This document shows, piece after piece, positions 40,985-50,807 of a DNA stretch of 64,000 nt. Location: the NCBI GenBank assembly GCA_031763025.1, contig JASSKH010000014.1:6146633-6210632 (forward strand). Reading direction: 5' to 3'. Each line of letters starts with the position of its first letter. Position 1 is the stretch's first letter. Both the position numbers and the translations under genes were made by a program. Below the pieces are notes generated by a model. That model was not told where the DNA came from, made no database searches, and saw only the letters and a program-made list of their open reading frames with translations. The stretch comes from Macrocystis pyrifera. Taxonomy: Eukaryota > Sar > Phaeophyceae > Laminariales > Laminariaceae.

Positions 40985-42735
40985 TCGTTGACAGCACCCC
41001 AGATGGACCCGGAGCGCGTAAAATCGTTCTTCGGGGACAAGCACCAGTTCCCGGAAATCGAGAAGTTGAGGCACATAGCGCGCGTTGGGGTACCGGCAGA
41101 CGTATGGCCAAGGGGGGACCTTACACAGGAACTCGCATATACGGAAACCGTTCAAGCGCGCAGAAATTTAGGGACGCAGTGTGGGAAAAAGCGGTTGAGG
41201 ACGTGGCGGGGGGCAGGGAGATTGTTTTCCCAAAGAAACAAGCGGAGCAGGTACCAGGACTACGGGTGTCTCCAGTTGGGGTAAAAGAAGAGCGCGAAAC
41301 GATAAGGACAATCCACGACATGATTTTCAAGCGCAGAAACGGGGGCGGGTCGGTATACTCGACGACGGATTGAGATGAGATTCCGGCCTGTGCGCTGGCG
41401 GGGGTGATGCATGACGGTTTGCAGCGAGGGTACTGGGGTTGTGAGGGTTAAGTGCAGGTATCGAGCGCGAATTTATATTAAAACAGTGGACGTCAAAAAT
41501 GCGTTCAGACAGATTCCAGTAGACCCTGACGGTGCAGCGGTTTTCGGGTACGTATTGGTGGAGTACCCTTTCGTCGATCTGCGCTTGCAGTTTGGGTGGA
41601 CGTGTAGTCTGGGGTGGTGGGGCGTGATATCAGCTGCGATGCAGCATATGCAACGCAACACCACGAGAGTATCGTTCTCGTTCTAGCAAGCGAGAGACCG
41701 CGCGGTAGAGTACGTGACGGTTGCGCAAGCAACGGGGCGCCCAGTAGCCCAGTGGCCGGTAGAGTGCGTAGTGCGGCCGGCGAACAGGAAAGGGGCGAAT
41801 GACCCAGCCTATGTGGTTTTTTAATGGATGATGTCATCTCGGTAGAGGTTCAGTGGGACCCGGAAAGGGTGCGGTGCTTCGACTTGTCTCGATGGTTAGC
41901 GGTAATCCACGAGCAGGCTATGGGCGAGAAGTCGGAAGGGGAGGAGCCGTTACCTTTGAAAAAAAAAGGGACAGGCTGGGCAACGCAACAAGAGGTGCTG
42001 GGGTGCGATGTTGACACTGAGAGCATAATTATTGCCCTGCCGAAACAAAAGGAGGATGAATTACGCACGCGATTGGCAGATTGGCCATCAGGGCGGCAAA
42101 CGGTTGTCGCGTGAGTTCATGCCAGACGTGGGTTGGTGGCGATGGTTTTTGGAGACGGGGGGAGGGTACGGGGGAGAGAGTATAGTAGCACCGTCTTTCA
42201 GCCTTGTGAAGCAGCGGCCGAGTAGAACTTGGTTTTCGGATGCTTCCTTGACATCGATAGAGGGGTTATGCATGGGGACGGGGATGTACTGGAGATTCGC
42301 CCTGCCAAAAGAGGTGCAAAATCGTACGATAAGGGGGGGGGGCAGGCGGTAGCTGATTTTTTTATTCCCATTATCCTGTTGGAGGTCATGGCCATGGTAG
42401 TGACGGCGTTCGTGATGATAGACATGAGGGGGGAGAGACCGGGTAGGAAGGGGAGGCAGTTTTGATGAGGGAAGATAACGAAGCAGCCGTAACCTGGGTA
42501 AAGAGGTGTCGTGCGGGGGGGTAAGAAGCAAGCGAGTAGGGGCGGTGATGAGGATGATGGGAGCGTTGGAAGCAAGGGGAAGGTGGTGTTTTCAAGCAAG
42601 GCACGCACGGGGGATCGATGACAGGTTAGCAGACTGTCTGACTAGGTGGCGAGAGGAACAGATTCCCGAGAAACTAAACGCAGAATGTCCCGAAATCCCT
42701 TGGCAGGTGCAGGAATTGGGAACGGGGGAGTAGCT
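40985..42735 (+). pseudogene. reverse transcriptase and RNase H of the DIRS-like element
   Basis: The pieces lie in shifting frames. The RT approach region is PERVKSFFGDKHQF (about 41,005) and EQVPGLRVSPVGV..IRTIHDMIF (about 41,250-41,330). Palm motif A is VDVKNAFRQIPVD (about 41,489), with LQFGWTCSLGWW (about 41,586) and the catalytic MDDVISVEVQW (about 41,824, MDD). Next is QEVLGCDVDTESI (about 41,990). The RNase H-like WFSDAS (about 42,230) and MYWRFALP follow. The end resembles RHARGIDDRLADCLTRW (about 42,605-42,650). Stops precede several pieces, so the enzyme is dead, although the palm residues survive. Confidence 0.7.
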
Positions 42736-43875
42736 ATTGTGTTCGGAGATATTGCGAGAGACTACGCACTAGGAAGAGTTGCAGCTTCGTTTCGAAAAAC
42801 TTACGAGGCGAATCGGAGGATGTGGGTGAGCTGGAGATCGTTTGTCAGGAAGGGGTGTTGGCTGCAGAAAGACATGGGGGGGAGATGGAGCTAGTGAGAG
42901 AGTTGGTCGAGTTCATGGGGTATGCTGTTACGCAGAAAAAGGGAACAAGGAGTCGACTATGGTAACCAAGTTGGTGGCGATTAATTTCTACCATGAGCAG
43001 GTCGTGGGGTTTCAGTGCCCATGAGTAGTCCGTTGATCAGATCGGTGAGGTAAGGTATCAAGAGGGCATACGTAGAGACGGGTAGTCAGCAGAGGGTGAG
43101 ACGACCATTGACTTGGGGGATGCTGAGGGAGATACAGGGAAGGATTGCATCACGGGGGGGAACGGGTGGGGGTGTTATGGATAGGTCTGACACCGCCCTA
43201 CTTTTTGATGTTGCGAGCGTCAGAATTGATTGCCAAGGAGAAAGGGTCGTATCATAAGGTATACTGCTTAGGGAGGGGGGATGTAGCGTTTTTCAGAGAT
43301 AACGATCAACTGACAGAGGGTAGCATTCGGGGAGCGAATAAGGTAGAAGTGAGGTTCAGGGGACCGAAGGGAGATCAAGGAAGAAAAGGAGCGGTATTGG
43401 TCAGGACAAGATCAGGACTGGGAGGAGGAGAGGAAGGGGGGGCAGTGGGTCTACTGGTGGAGCTTTTCAGAATAAACAATTTCGGGGAGTTGACAGGAGA
43501 ATCCCCTTTGATGTCATATCGGGGGACGCACGGTTGGAGGGTCTGGTCAAAGGGGAAGGCAACCCAGTGCTTGAGGAAGGGCTTTGCCAGTGTAGGGAGG
43601 AGGTGGAGGGAGGAGGGAAGCGGAGCGGGGGCAAGTCTGATTCCGGAAGAATTCGGGTTGCATTCGGGAGAATAGGGGGGGCAACTGGACTGGCCGCGAG
43701 AAGAGTGCCACAGCCAGTGATCAAGAAAGAAGGGAGGTAGTCGTCGGACTCGTTTATGGCGTACGTTACGTGTAGGGCAAACATGGAAGACCATGTAGAG
43801 GTATCAGAGGTGCTGGAGCAGGGGGGTGGGGAGTTTGAGAGACAGCCAGGACAAGGGACTAGACGGGGATGAATA
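42735..43875 (+). pseudogene. tyrosine recombinase of the DIRS-like element
   Basis: The N-terminal SAM-like part is DYALGRVAASFRKTYEANRRMW (about 42,760-42,825), then ELVEFMGYAV (about 42,905). The catalytic part begins with the first Arg in MLRASELIAKE (about 43,208) and continues CLGRGDVAFFRDND and FRGPKGDQGRKGAVLVRTR. The box II HSG (43,661) is split by a one-base frame change from RIGGATGLAARRV. A stop (TAG) follows, and SDSFMAYVTCRANMED carries the Tyr nucleophile (codon at 43,762-43,764). So the R..HxxR..Y residues are all visible but spread over frames. These enzymes join the circular cDNA to the target without target duplication. Confidence 0.75.
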
Positions 43876-43880
43876 CTGTA

Positions 43881-44289
43881 GGTACCACTCCGCCCGGTAT
43901 AGTAGGGACCGCTTGGGAAATTGCAAAGTACCCAGACGGTCCCTACACATATCCGGACGAGGGGGGAAGAGAACTGCGGTCTCGTGAGGGGAGGCGTTCC
44001 ACTAGCGGAGTAAGGAGGTCGACCGGGTTTCGTATGTGTGGGTGGGGGCACGCGAAAAGGGACCCCCCCCCTTTTTCTCTCTTCCCTCCGGCTTGTTTAT
44101 ATAGGGGTAAGGAAGGCGTACGCATGCAGGGGGGGACGGGGTCAAGGCAGCCCCCCCCCCCACCACTCTGGCTGTCTTCAATTAATATCAAGCATTTTCT
44201 CGTGGAAGTGGACAACCAAAGTCGCTATTAATAGAAACTCGCGCACCAAGATATTGGTATTTGTCATCAACTTGTGTGCGCTGGTACTG
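43881..44289. other. stretch without a recognisable gene; possible 3' flank of the DIRS-like element
   Basis: G- and C-run-rich sequence (runs of 9-13) and short frames only. It may hold the element's terminal repeat, but I cannot pair it with the 5' side. Confidence 0.35.
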
Positions 44290-45000
44290 TAGTTCCTGAA
44301 ATTGATTCGATTTAATACCCTTACTTTGTCCTACAGACTATCAACTCCACTTTGAATAATACGTGGATCATTGAACTAAAACTACCTTACGCTGAAAATT
44401 CTAACAATTTCCGTTCCTCATCTCGAGTTGTTTGTCCTATACTGAAACCATGTCACTAAGATTTATTTTTTTGGATGCTCATCATCTTTGTTTTTGATTG
44501 TTTTTTTTTTGGAAACAAATTCGATTTATTGCCCTTACGTTGTCTTATATTAACTGCACTTTCAAAAATAATGCAGATATTAAAAATAAAACCACCGTCG
44601 CAAGAAGATTATCAGCTTTCCGTTTCTTAACGGGAGGTTTTTGTCCTATACTGAAATGAAGCAAGTCAGATTCATATTTTTCGAAGCCCGGCCAACAATC
44701 TATTGTAGGTGGTTGTTGGACACAATCGCGTACCTATCGTTGGCGGCAATCGAAGCTTCGGCGGTCGTCAAGAATGGCCGTCGACATGCATTATTTCACG
44801 GTATACAAGAGGTTTAGGCAACAGTCTATTGCGAAAACACGCCCGATCGTTTATTGTGAGTGACGATGGCTGTTGATGGGTACATTTGCGTGTATATTGT
44901 TGGTGACAATAGCCATCGACAGGCAAACGAACGCTCTCTCTAGTCTATTGTTCAAACATTATCTATCACGGTTGCTTCCCCAACATCTAGACCGCACTCT
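44290..45000. repeat. dispersed repeat, inverted copy of 28,560-29,210 (copy 3)
   Basis: TCCTATACTGAAATGAAGCAAGTCAGATTCATATTTTTCG, GGCCAACAATCTATTG, GGCGGTCGTCAAGAATGGC and GTTTAGGCAACAGTCTATTGCG are the reverse complements of sequences at 28,600-28,800, in reversed order. GAAACGGAAAGCTGA-type and CTCGAGT blocks also match. With its partner it forms an inverted pair 15-16 kb apart, spanning G2 and the DIRS-like element. Confidence 0.65.
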
Positions 45001-45706
45001 CATGGTCTTACCTGATCGCCCATAAGGTTCTGGTTTGCAAATATAAGAATCACTTCGTATTAATATCTTCCAGTGGTCCTTATGTTTACGCCCAGGGTAG
45101 TAGTTTTGTCATGTACCAAAGCATCCTGATTGGATGCTCCCATAAGGCTGCCAAAAGGTTTGGCCAATCAGCAGCACTATACGCGCGGCGAGATCAGTAT
45201 ACGCGGCGCGATTAGGCTGGCATGCTGCATGCTGCCGCCATCCTCTACCTGTGAGCCTGAAACAAGGCGCGGGTACGATTCAAACTCAGACGCTTGCAGC
45301 AACTCAAAGGCGAAGAGGCTGCTGGTGGTGTAGGTACTTCTTCGCAATGTGGGGATTCAGTCGGTGATGCTGGTGGGGATACAAAACTTCGGCGTGGCGG
45401 GATGAAAACCTTTAGTAACCAGGGAGCGCTTCCAGATTCTCTGCAAGAAGGCCTGCACGGCAGAGGGGGGGGCTTCTATGTAGCAGGTACGCGAGTATGT
45501 TGCTGCGTTGTATCAAACGCTGCTAGTGTGCTCCCTGGCGATACGAGTAATCTACCACCTACGAGTGTCGCGTGCTGGTACAACAGTTTTATACCTGGTA
45601 CCTAAAAGAGTACCGCACCACAACTAATCTACAGCTGTACCGTACGTACTATTAATATTATTACTGCTGTTTGTTGAATACTCGTACCGGGCTCGCAGAG
45701 AAAAGC
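45001..45706. other. stretch without a recognisable gene
   Basis: Short frames only (45,294-45,605 is the longest, 103 codons, no motif). GGATGCTCCCATAAGGCTGCC and GCCCATAAGGTTCTGG look like weak internal repeats. Confidence 0.35.
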
Positions 45707-45711
45707 AGGGG

Positions 45712-45955
45712 TGTTCGATGCACTCACTGATATGATAGGCCAAGCCTGAGTCAGTTCGTAGAAGCCCCTCCAGGGTATATATATATTATCGCTTCGAAAA
45801 CACAAGACAAGGAAGAAAGGGGGAGAACATGAAGTAACCACAGCTACAAGAAGAAGGGAGAAAGCGGCGGATAGAAACACGCATATTTCCTGTGTGGAAC
45901 TCCCAAATACCGTTACACATGAATCCATACACCAAGTACGTGAGCACTCCGAACA
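45712..45955 (-). repeat. 3' LTR of the copia element
   Basis: 244 bp, matching 50,559-50,802. It contains a TATATATATA stretch (45,777-45,787) that may be the TATA box. Confidence 0.92.
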
Positions 45956-46993
45956 GCCCCTCTGCTCTCTACTTGGTGAATGGGATCACCACACATCGCT
46001 CATGATAAAGTACCATGCCATGATTATAGACCACGATCACCCAAAATCCAAATCCAAGGTATTGTACTCAAAGATAAGTATATGTCAAGACCACCAATGC
46101 CTCCAATCAGAATATCACAAATACAAATATCAAAGTCTCAAATCTCACAAAGAAACAAACTTGATCTTCATATCTCAAGAAATAGTACCACAAGAACAGC
46201 TGCTCAAAACCCGAAAAATAATAAATCGAAAAAAAAAAAAAACAGAAATCAACTCCTCAAATCTCGACTGTACAGCAAGATCAAGCCCGCCAAGCCCAGA
46301 AAAGCCCACAAAGCAACTCCTCAAAATCTCAGAAAACAATCAATCGAGTCCTTGCATCATTTATATAGTACTGCAGTCCTCCCTTTCCATCTGAATCAAA
46401 CACCAATCCGACATAGCCTCTCTACAGGGGACACCCTAAATCCAGTCAAATGGCAACAAAAACCCAGAATTTCGTCTCTGAAATAACGCCCCAGTTTAGT
46501 GCGGTCGCCGTAGTATACTACAGATTTCAATTTCGCGTTACGTACGTAGATACGTATTCAATATAATAATGTTATACAGTAGTTCCAAATATTTCAGTTT
46601 TCCTGCTACGCACAGCAGTCTTCCAGCCCCAACGGAACGGGATAAAAAGCACCACTAATGAATCACGATCGACTCCTCAACTCAAACCAGAATGGTACAT
46701 AGTGGCATGTCGGATTCATTCCCTCGTCCCCCCCCCTTCCAAAAAAAATTAAATCACAAATCATAGGACCGCATGAAGTCAAATCGCCCAAAAAAAAAAA
46801 AAATAACTCTTCAGATCTCAGCAATAAAATATCATGACCTCCAAGCTCAATAAAATCCATAAACTATCTTCTCAAATCTCATGAGATTTGTGATAACTTC
46901 CTCGAATTCCCTCAAATCATAGAAAGATACAAAAATCGGCCTCGTCAGACATAAAACATTGACTCAAGAACAAAACAAAGCAAAACAAACAAA
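45956..46993 (-). other. copia 3' non-coding region
   Basis: About 1 kb, A-rich on the plus strand (T-rich in element sense), with no protein motif in any frame. Frames of 166-168 codons on the plus strand (45,894-46,486) are Lys/Asn/Ser-rich low-complexity sequence starting in the LTR. Confidence 0.5.
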
Positions 46994-47565
46994 TTAACTC
47001 ATGTTCATGATGAAGTTCCTGTGGAAACGGAAAGCGTCTTTCGGAAGGGGTTTCGTCAAGAAGTCCGCATGTTCGTATTCCGACCTCACATGCGTGATTT
47101 CAAACTCTCCCTTTTCGACAAGTTCTCGCAGGAAGTGGTGGCGGACATCTATGTGCTTCGAGTTAGAGTTCGTCACAGGGTTGACCGCTATTTGGATCGC
47201 ACCCTTGTTGTCCTCAAAAACCTGGATGCACGGATCCCCAAAATCAGGCAACAGGAAACGCCACACTGACCTTAGAAAAAGAGCCTCCTTGAAACCCTCT
47301 GCCATCGCAACGTACTCTGCTTCACTCGTGGAGAGTGTGGAAGTCTTCTGCGTCCTAGAAATCCATTGAATCGCCGCACCCCCACACATCACGGCTGCAC
47401 CCGAGACAGACTTCCTCCTAGTGTCTCGGGGGGCATAGGCTGCGTCTGCATAAACCACCAACTCTAATCCACTGCCCCTCTGGAAAGTAATACCGTAGCT
47501 ACTCGTCACCTTCAGATACTCCAAAATCCCTCTCGCAGCCAACCAGTGTTTGAGTTTGGGGGCAT
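46994..47565 (-). CDS. copia RNase H domain (partial pol)
   Basis: The minus-strand frame runs from about HWLAARGILEYLKVTSSYG near the junction (47,550) to the stop at 46,994. RNase H catalytic residues are present: YADAAYA, STSEAEYVAMAEG and EDNKGAIQIA. Then come NSKHIDVRHHFLRE and HADFLTKPLPKDAF, the standard end of copia pol. RNase H removes the RNA strand from the cDNA hybrid. The reverse transcriptase normally fused before it is absent. The open frame starts upstream inside unrelated inverted sequence, so no natural start belongs to it. Confidence 0.85.
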
Positions 47566-47900
47566 GCATATCGTGGACGTGTGCAACGCCCACGCCCACG
47601 AGGGCCTTTTGCGCGAGACGGCCAAGCAGCAAGGCGTCAAGCTCACTGGTTCGTCTCGGAAGACACTCCCCCTGCAGCGCGTTTTTGTTGACCTTGCCGG
47701 CCCCAGGAAAATCGCGTCTGCTGGGGGGGCTCTGTACCTGATCCTATTCAAGGATGACGCGACACGCATGGGATGGCTATACCCCCTCAAGAGCAAGAGC
47801 GCCGCCGACGTGACCGCGGCGACCCGAAAATTCCTGGCTGACGTCGGCGGAGACGTCAAGTGTTTCCGGACGGACAACGGCACAGAGTGTGGCGTTCAGC
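47566..47900 (+). pseudogene. inverted fragment of copia integrase
   Basis: The plus-strand frame runs through HEGLLRETAKQQGVKLTG (pre-integrase region), LQRVFVDLAGPRK (first catalytic Asp), YLILFKDDATRMGW, PLKSKSAADVT and CFRTDNGTE (second catalytic Asp). It then ends within the element's own protease-side sequence. The orientation is opposite to gag, protease and RNase H. The zinc-finger cysteines expected between LTG and LQRV are missing, and the rest of the integrase is gone. It is a fragment and cannot act. Confidence 0.85.
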
Positions 47901-47909
47901 CTTGATCCG

Positions 47910-48938
47910 GCTCTGTCTTTGGGGAAAAATAAGCGGCCACCCATTAGGTGGACACCAGCAGCATCTAGAGTGATCGCCTCTTTGGCCTGGACAGTGTGCA
48001 GCGACAGCAAGTTTACCTTTAGGCTAGGGATAAATGAAACACTCTCTAAGGTTACGCGTACGTCTTCCGTGCTGTGAAAAATTAAATCCACGCTGCTTAC
48101 GTACTCCACTGCTAATTCTGTTCCGTCACCGATAAATATTTTGGCGTTCTCAGGGGAGGGGGGGCGCTTGTTATACAAGTGGTCCGGGTCCGGGGTCATG
48201 TGCGTTGTCGCCCCGTTGTCCGCAATCCAACTCTCTATCCCCCTTCCCAAAACATCGTACTGACCGACCAAAGCAGACTGTGCTGTGAGTAGATGTGATG
48301 GCTCTTCAGGAGCCAAGTAGTGCTGCGGTGGCTGCTGCGCCTGCTGCGCCTGCTGCGCCTGCTGCGCCTGCTGCGCCTGCTGCGCTTGCTGCGCTTGCTG
48401 TGCCTGCTGTGCCTGCTGCGCCTGCTGCGCCTGCTGCGCCTGCTGTGCCTGCTGCGCCTGCTGCGCCTGCTGGGCCTGCTGCGCCTGTTGAGCCTGCTGC
48501 TGTGAATGTTGGTAGTACTGCTGCTGCTCACGTTGGTAGTACTGCTGTTGCTCACGTTGGTACTGCGGTGGTTGCTGAAGATGTGGCTGCTGTTGAGGTT
48601 CGTGGTACTGTGACTGCTGTTGGAGCTGCTGCTGTTGATACTGTGCTTGGTACTGTGATTGATGGTGGGACTGTTGCTGTGGCTGCTGTTGGTACTGCGG
48701 CTGCTGCTGCGGAATGGGGTCTGGGGTGGGGAGGAGCGGTGTTGTAGACTGGGCGGTATTCGCGGTATTCGCCGCGAAGTGGCTCGGGTAAACTTCACGA
48801 GGTGGGTTCGGGTCATCTACCAACGTCACGATAGCGCGGCAGTTCGCAACAAAATGGCCTATCCGGCCGCACCTGTAACATCTTGGGCGGGGGTCAGCGG
48901 CGTGGATTCCCGGCTCGGTGCCTTGTGGCCGATGTAGG
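47910..48938 (-). CDS. copia nucleocapsid knuckle and protease
   Basis: The minus-strand frame (open 49,390-47,777) is meaningful from the gag stop downwards. The CCHC knuckle is CYRCGRIGHFVANC (about 48,885-48,845). A long Gln-rich region follows with (QQA)n coded by CAG-CAG-GCG units (about 48,313-48,500), then the copia protease WIADNGATTHMT (about 48,232-48,197) and GDGTELAVEYV...LKVNLLSL. It breaks off near 47,890 at the inverted segment. It lies +1 relative to gag. The protease motif has Asn in place of the usual Ser (DNGA for DSGA). Confidence 0.82.
48313..48500. repeat. (CTGCTGCGC)n trinucleotide-type repeat coding poly(Gln-Gln-Ala)
   Basis: About 20 near-perfect 9-bp units lie inside the copia protein. 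Frames on both strands stay open, which produces several false ORFs. Confidence 0.85.
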
Positions 48939-50540
48939 TTAGGGGGGGGTACCGGGCGGCGTCGTACATTCGGTCGGTACCTGGTGGGTGTCCTCCGGGC
49001 CCGATGAAACGTGCGTCGCGTACCTGCGGCCACGACTGGTTCCCACCTCCGCCGCGGCCGGCGTATGGCGGCCATGGTTGATGTCCGCCGCCGCCGCTGG
49101 CGTGCGAATCCTGCCTCTGCCGATTTTTTTTTTCGGCTTCCCGTTCTTGTTCCCCGAGCGTGCCCCTCCCCAGTCCTGGCCTGCCCAGCCTTGACCATGC
49201 TGGTGTTGTTGTTGGTGTTGACGCGGTGGCTGATGTTGATAGTGTGGTTGCTGCTGTTGCTGCTGCTGTTGCTGCTGTTGCTGCCCCCAGTGCCCAGTGG
49301 CGCCACCACTCGCCGTGCCACCTCTGCCGCCCGTGTAGTGGCCAGGGCTGGGACCGGGGAAACTCCCCTGTCCACCTGCTCCACCTCCACCTGTGGCTAT
49401 CAAGACCTGTGCTGAGCCATCGATCATTTTCCTCTTACTCGCTTCCAACTCCCGGTACGTTATGCGAACCCGGTCCTCGATCATGTTGAGGGTCAAGTTC
49501 TGGGCGTATTGCAGGATTTTCTTGTCCACCTCGTATTCGGACGTCAGGCATTGCAGTAGGTGGAGGTTGGCTTCCTGATCCGTTTTTGGGATCCCTACTT
49601 CGGAGAGCTTTTCTCGGATGATGCTCATCCTCTCGAAATAAAGGGTGGGGTCCTCCCCCTCTTTCATATGAGCATTGATGTATTCTCTCTGGTATGCCTG
49701 CTTGTCGAGGTCGTCGCTTGGGACGTAGTGCCGACGTACCTCGGCCATCGCAAGACTAGGGCTGCCTATGTCATAGATCTTGTATAACAGAGGTGAATTA
49801 GTCAGTGCGTTGATGATACCCTCGTATGCCCTGCGAGCAGCGGCTACCCTTGCCGTTCCGAAACGGTAATCGAGGTCTTGTTGGCTCCTTCTATTTGGGC
49901 CCTGCAAGACTATCGGGTCGCTTGTTTCCTTCAAAACATCGTCGCAAGTGTTCGTAACAGCCCATGATAGAAATTGCTTCGACCATCTAAAATAATTTCC
50001 CTCGTTGCTACCGTCAAGTTTCGGTGAAGGCTTACCAAAACCAACTAGAAACGTGCCTGGCTGACCATGTGGCTCCGGTGGACGCATTCCTCCTCCAGCC
50101 CCCTGCTGTAGCCTCTCCATCCTAGTTCGTTCCTCCTCTCTGATCTCCAGCCGGAGCGACATCTCGGCCATCTCTCGTTTCAGGCGGGCGATCTCATCAT
50201 CGCGGCCTGCGGCTCCGTCCTCCCGCGAAGCCTCGTTCTTTCTACTCGTTTCTGCTCCGCCCTCTGGCGGAGCAGTTCCGCCCTCTGGCGGAACAGGGTT
50301 TCGCGCTCCTGCGCTACTAGCCATTTCCGCGGCCTCTGCCGCGGCGTTGCTGACTGCCTCTGCTGCCGCTGTTATCGCCACTCCTGTAGCTCTCCTGGCT
50401 CTGTCAACCTCGTTGTCGCCAGTGCCTCTGCTCGGTTGAGGACCCTCTGGCCTCTGCATCCGAAAAACTGAAAATCTCTCGCTCGTCCTCGAACGGGGAG
50501 TTGCTCTCCCGGCGTAGCCCCAACCAGCAAGTGCGTCCAA
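48939..50540 (-). CDS. copia gag
   Basis: The frame is open over 533 codons. The first ATG is at about 50,459 (MQRPEGPQPSRG). A Glu/Arg-rich coiled coil (DDEIARLKREMAEMSLRLE) is followed by the capsid-type region with NYFRWSKQFLSWAV, KQAYQREYINAHMKEGEDP, YFERMSIIREKL and LLQCLTSEYEVDKKILQYA, the pattern of copia gag (UBN2-like). A Gly-rich, poly-Gln and Arg-rich tail follows (KKKIGRGRIRTPAAAADI). The stop TAA (48,941-48,939) directly follows a run of eight C. The knuckle and protease are in the +1 frame just beyond. Confidence 0.87.
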   Translation of the reverse strand: MDALAGWGYAGRATPRSRTSERFSVFRMQRPEGPQPSRGTGDNEVDRARRATGVAITAAAEAVSNAAAEAAEMASSAGARNPVPPEGGTAPPEGGAETSRKNEASREDGAAGRDDEIARLKREMAEMSLRLEIREEERTRMERLQQGAGGGMRPPEPHGQPGTFLVGFGKPSPKLDGSNEGNYFRWSKQFLSWAVTNTCDDVLKETSDPIVLQGPNRRSQQDLDYRFGTARVAAARRAYEGIINALTNSPLLYKIYDIGSPSLAMAEVRRHYVPSDDLDKQAYQREYINAHMKEGEDPTLYFERMSIIREKLSEVGIPKTDQEANLHLLQCLTSEYEVDKKILQYAQNLTLNMIEDRVRITYRELEASKRKMIDGSAQVLIATGGGGAGGQGSFPGPSPGHYTGGRGGTASGGATGHWGQQQQQQQQQQQQPHYQHQPPRQHQQQHQHGQGWAGQDWGGARSGNKNGKPKKKIGRGRIRTPAAAADINHGRHTPAAAEVGTSRGRRYATHVSSGPEDTHQVPTECTTPPGTPP

Positions 50541-50558
50541 TTGGAACAGTCGCTAGCG

Positions 50559-50802
50559 TGTTCGATGCACTCACTGATATGATAGGCCAAGCCTGAGTCA
50601 GTTCGTAGAAGCCCCTCCAGGGTATATATATATTATCGCTTCGAAAACACAAGACAAGGAAGAAAGGGGGAGAACATGAAGTAACCACAGCTACAAGAAG
50701 AAGGGAGAAAGCGGCGGATAGAAACACGCATATTTCCTGTGTGGAACTCCCAAATACCGTTACACATGAATCCATACACCAAGTACGTGAGCACTCCGAA
50801 CA
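50559..50802 (-). repeat. 5' LTR of the copia element
   Basis: 244 bp, matching 45,712-45,955, followed on the plus strand by the target duplication AGGGG. Confidence 0.92.
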
Positions 50803-50807
50803 AGGGG

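Larger units (their letters stand above)
39000..43880 (+). mobile_element. decayed DIRS-like (tyrosine-recombinase) retrotransposon
   Basis: On the plus strand, in order: Gln/Gly-rich gag-like sequence, a reverse transcriptase, an RNase H-like segment and a tyrosine recombinase. This is the architecture of DIRS-group elements, which insert with a tyrosine recombinase instead of a DDE integrase. No LTRs flank it, and I could not find the inverted or split direct terminal repeats expected. The plus strand is extremely G-rich, with many G runs of 6-14, and most frame changes fall at those runs. Confidence 0.75.
45712..50802 (-). mobile_element. Ty1/copia retrotransposon with identical LTRs and a rearranged interior
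   Basis: It is 5.1 kb, with 244-bp LTRs (TGTTCG ... CGAACA) that match by eye, and a perfect 5-bp target duplication AGGGG (45,707-45,711 and 50,803-50,807). Minus-strand order: gag, CCHC knuckle, protease, then an integrase piece lying on the opposite strand, then RNase H. The rest of the integrase and all of the RT are missing. The copia order (integrase before RT/RNase H) is inferred from what remains. The copy is non-autonomous. A purine-rich AGAGAGCAGAGGGGC precedes the 3' LTR on the minus strand. Confidence 0.92.

Noticed and set aside
45894-46486. Two overlapping plus-strand frames of 166-168 codons
   Set aside because: They begin in the copia LTR, are Lys/Ser/Asn low complexity, and run opposite to the element.
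48235-48816. Ser/Arg-rich and Leu-rich or Ala-rich frames on both strands
   Set aside because: They are frame shadows of the CAG-CAG-GCG repeat in the copia element.
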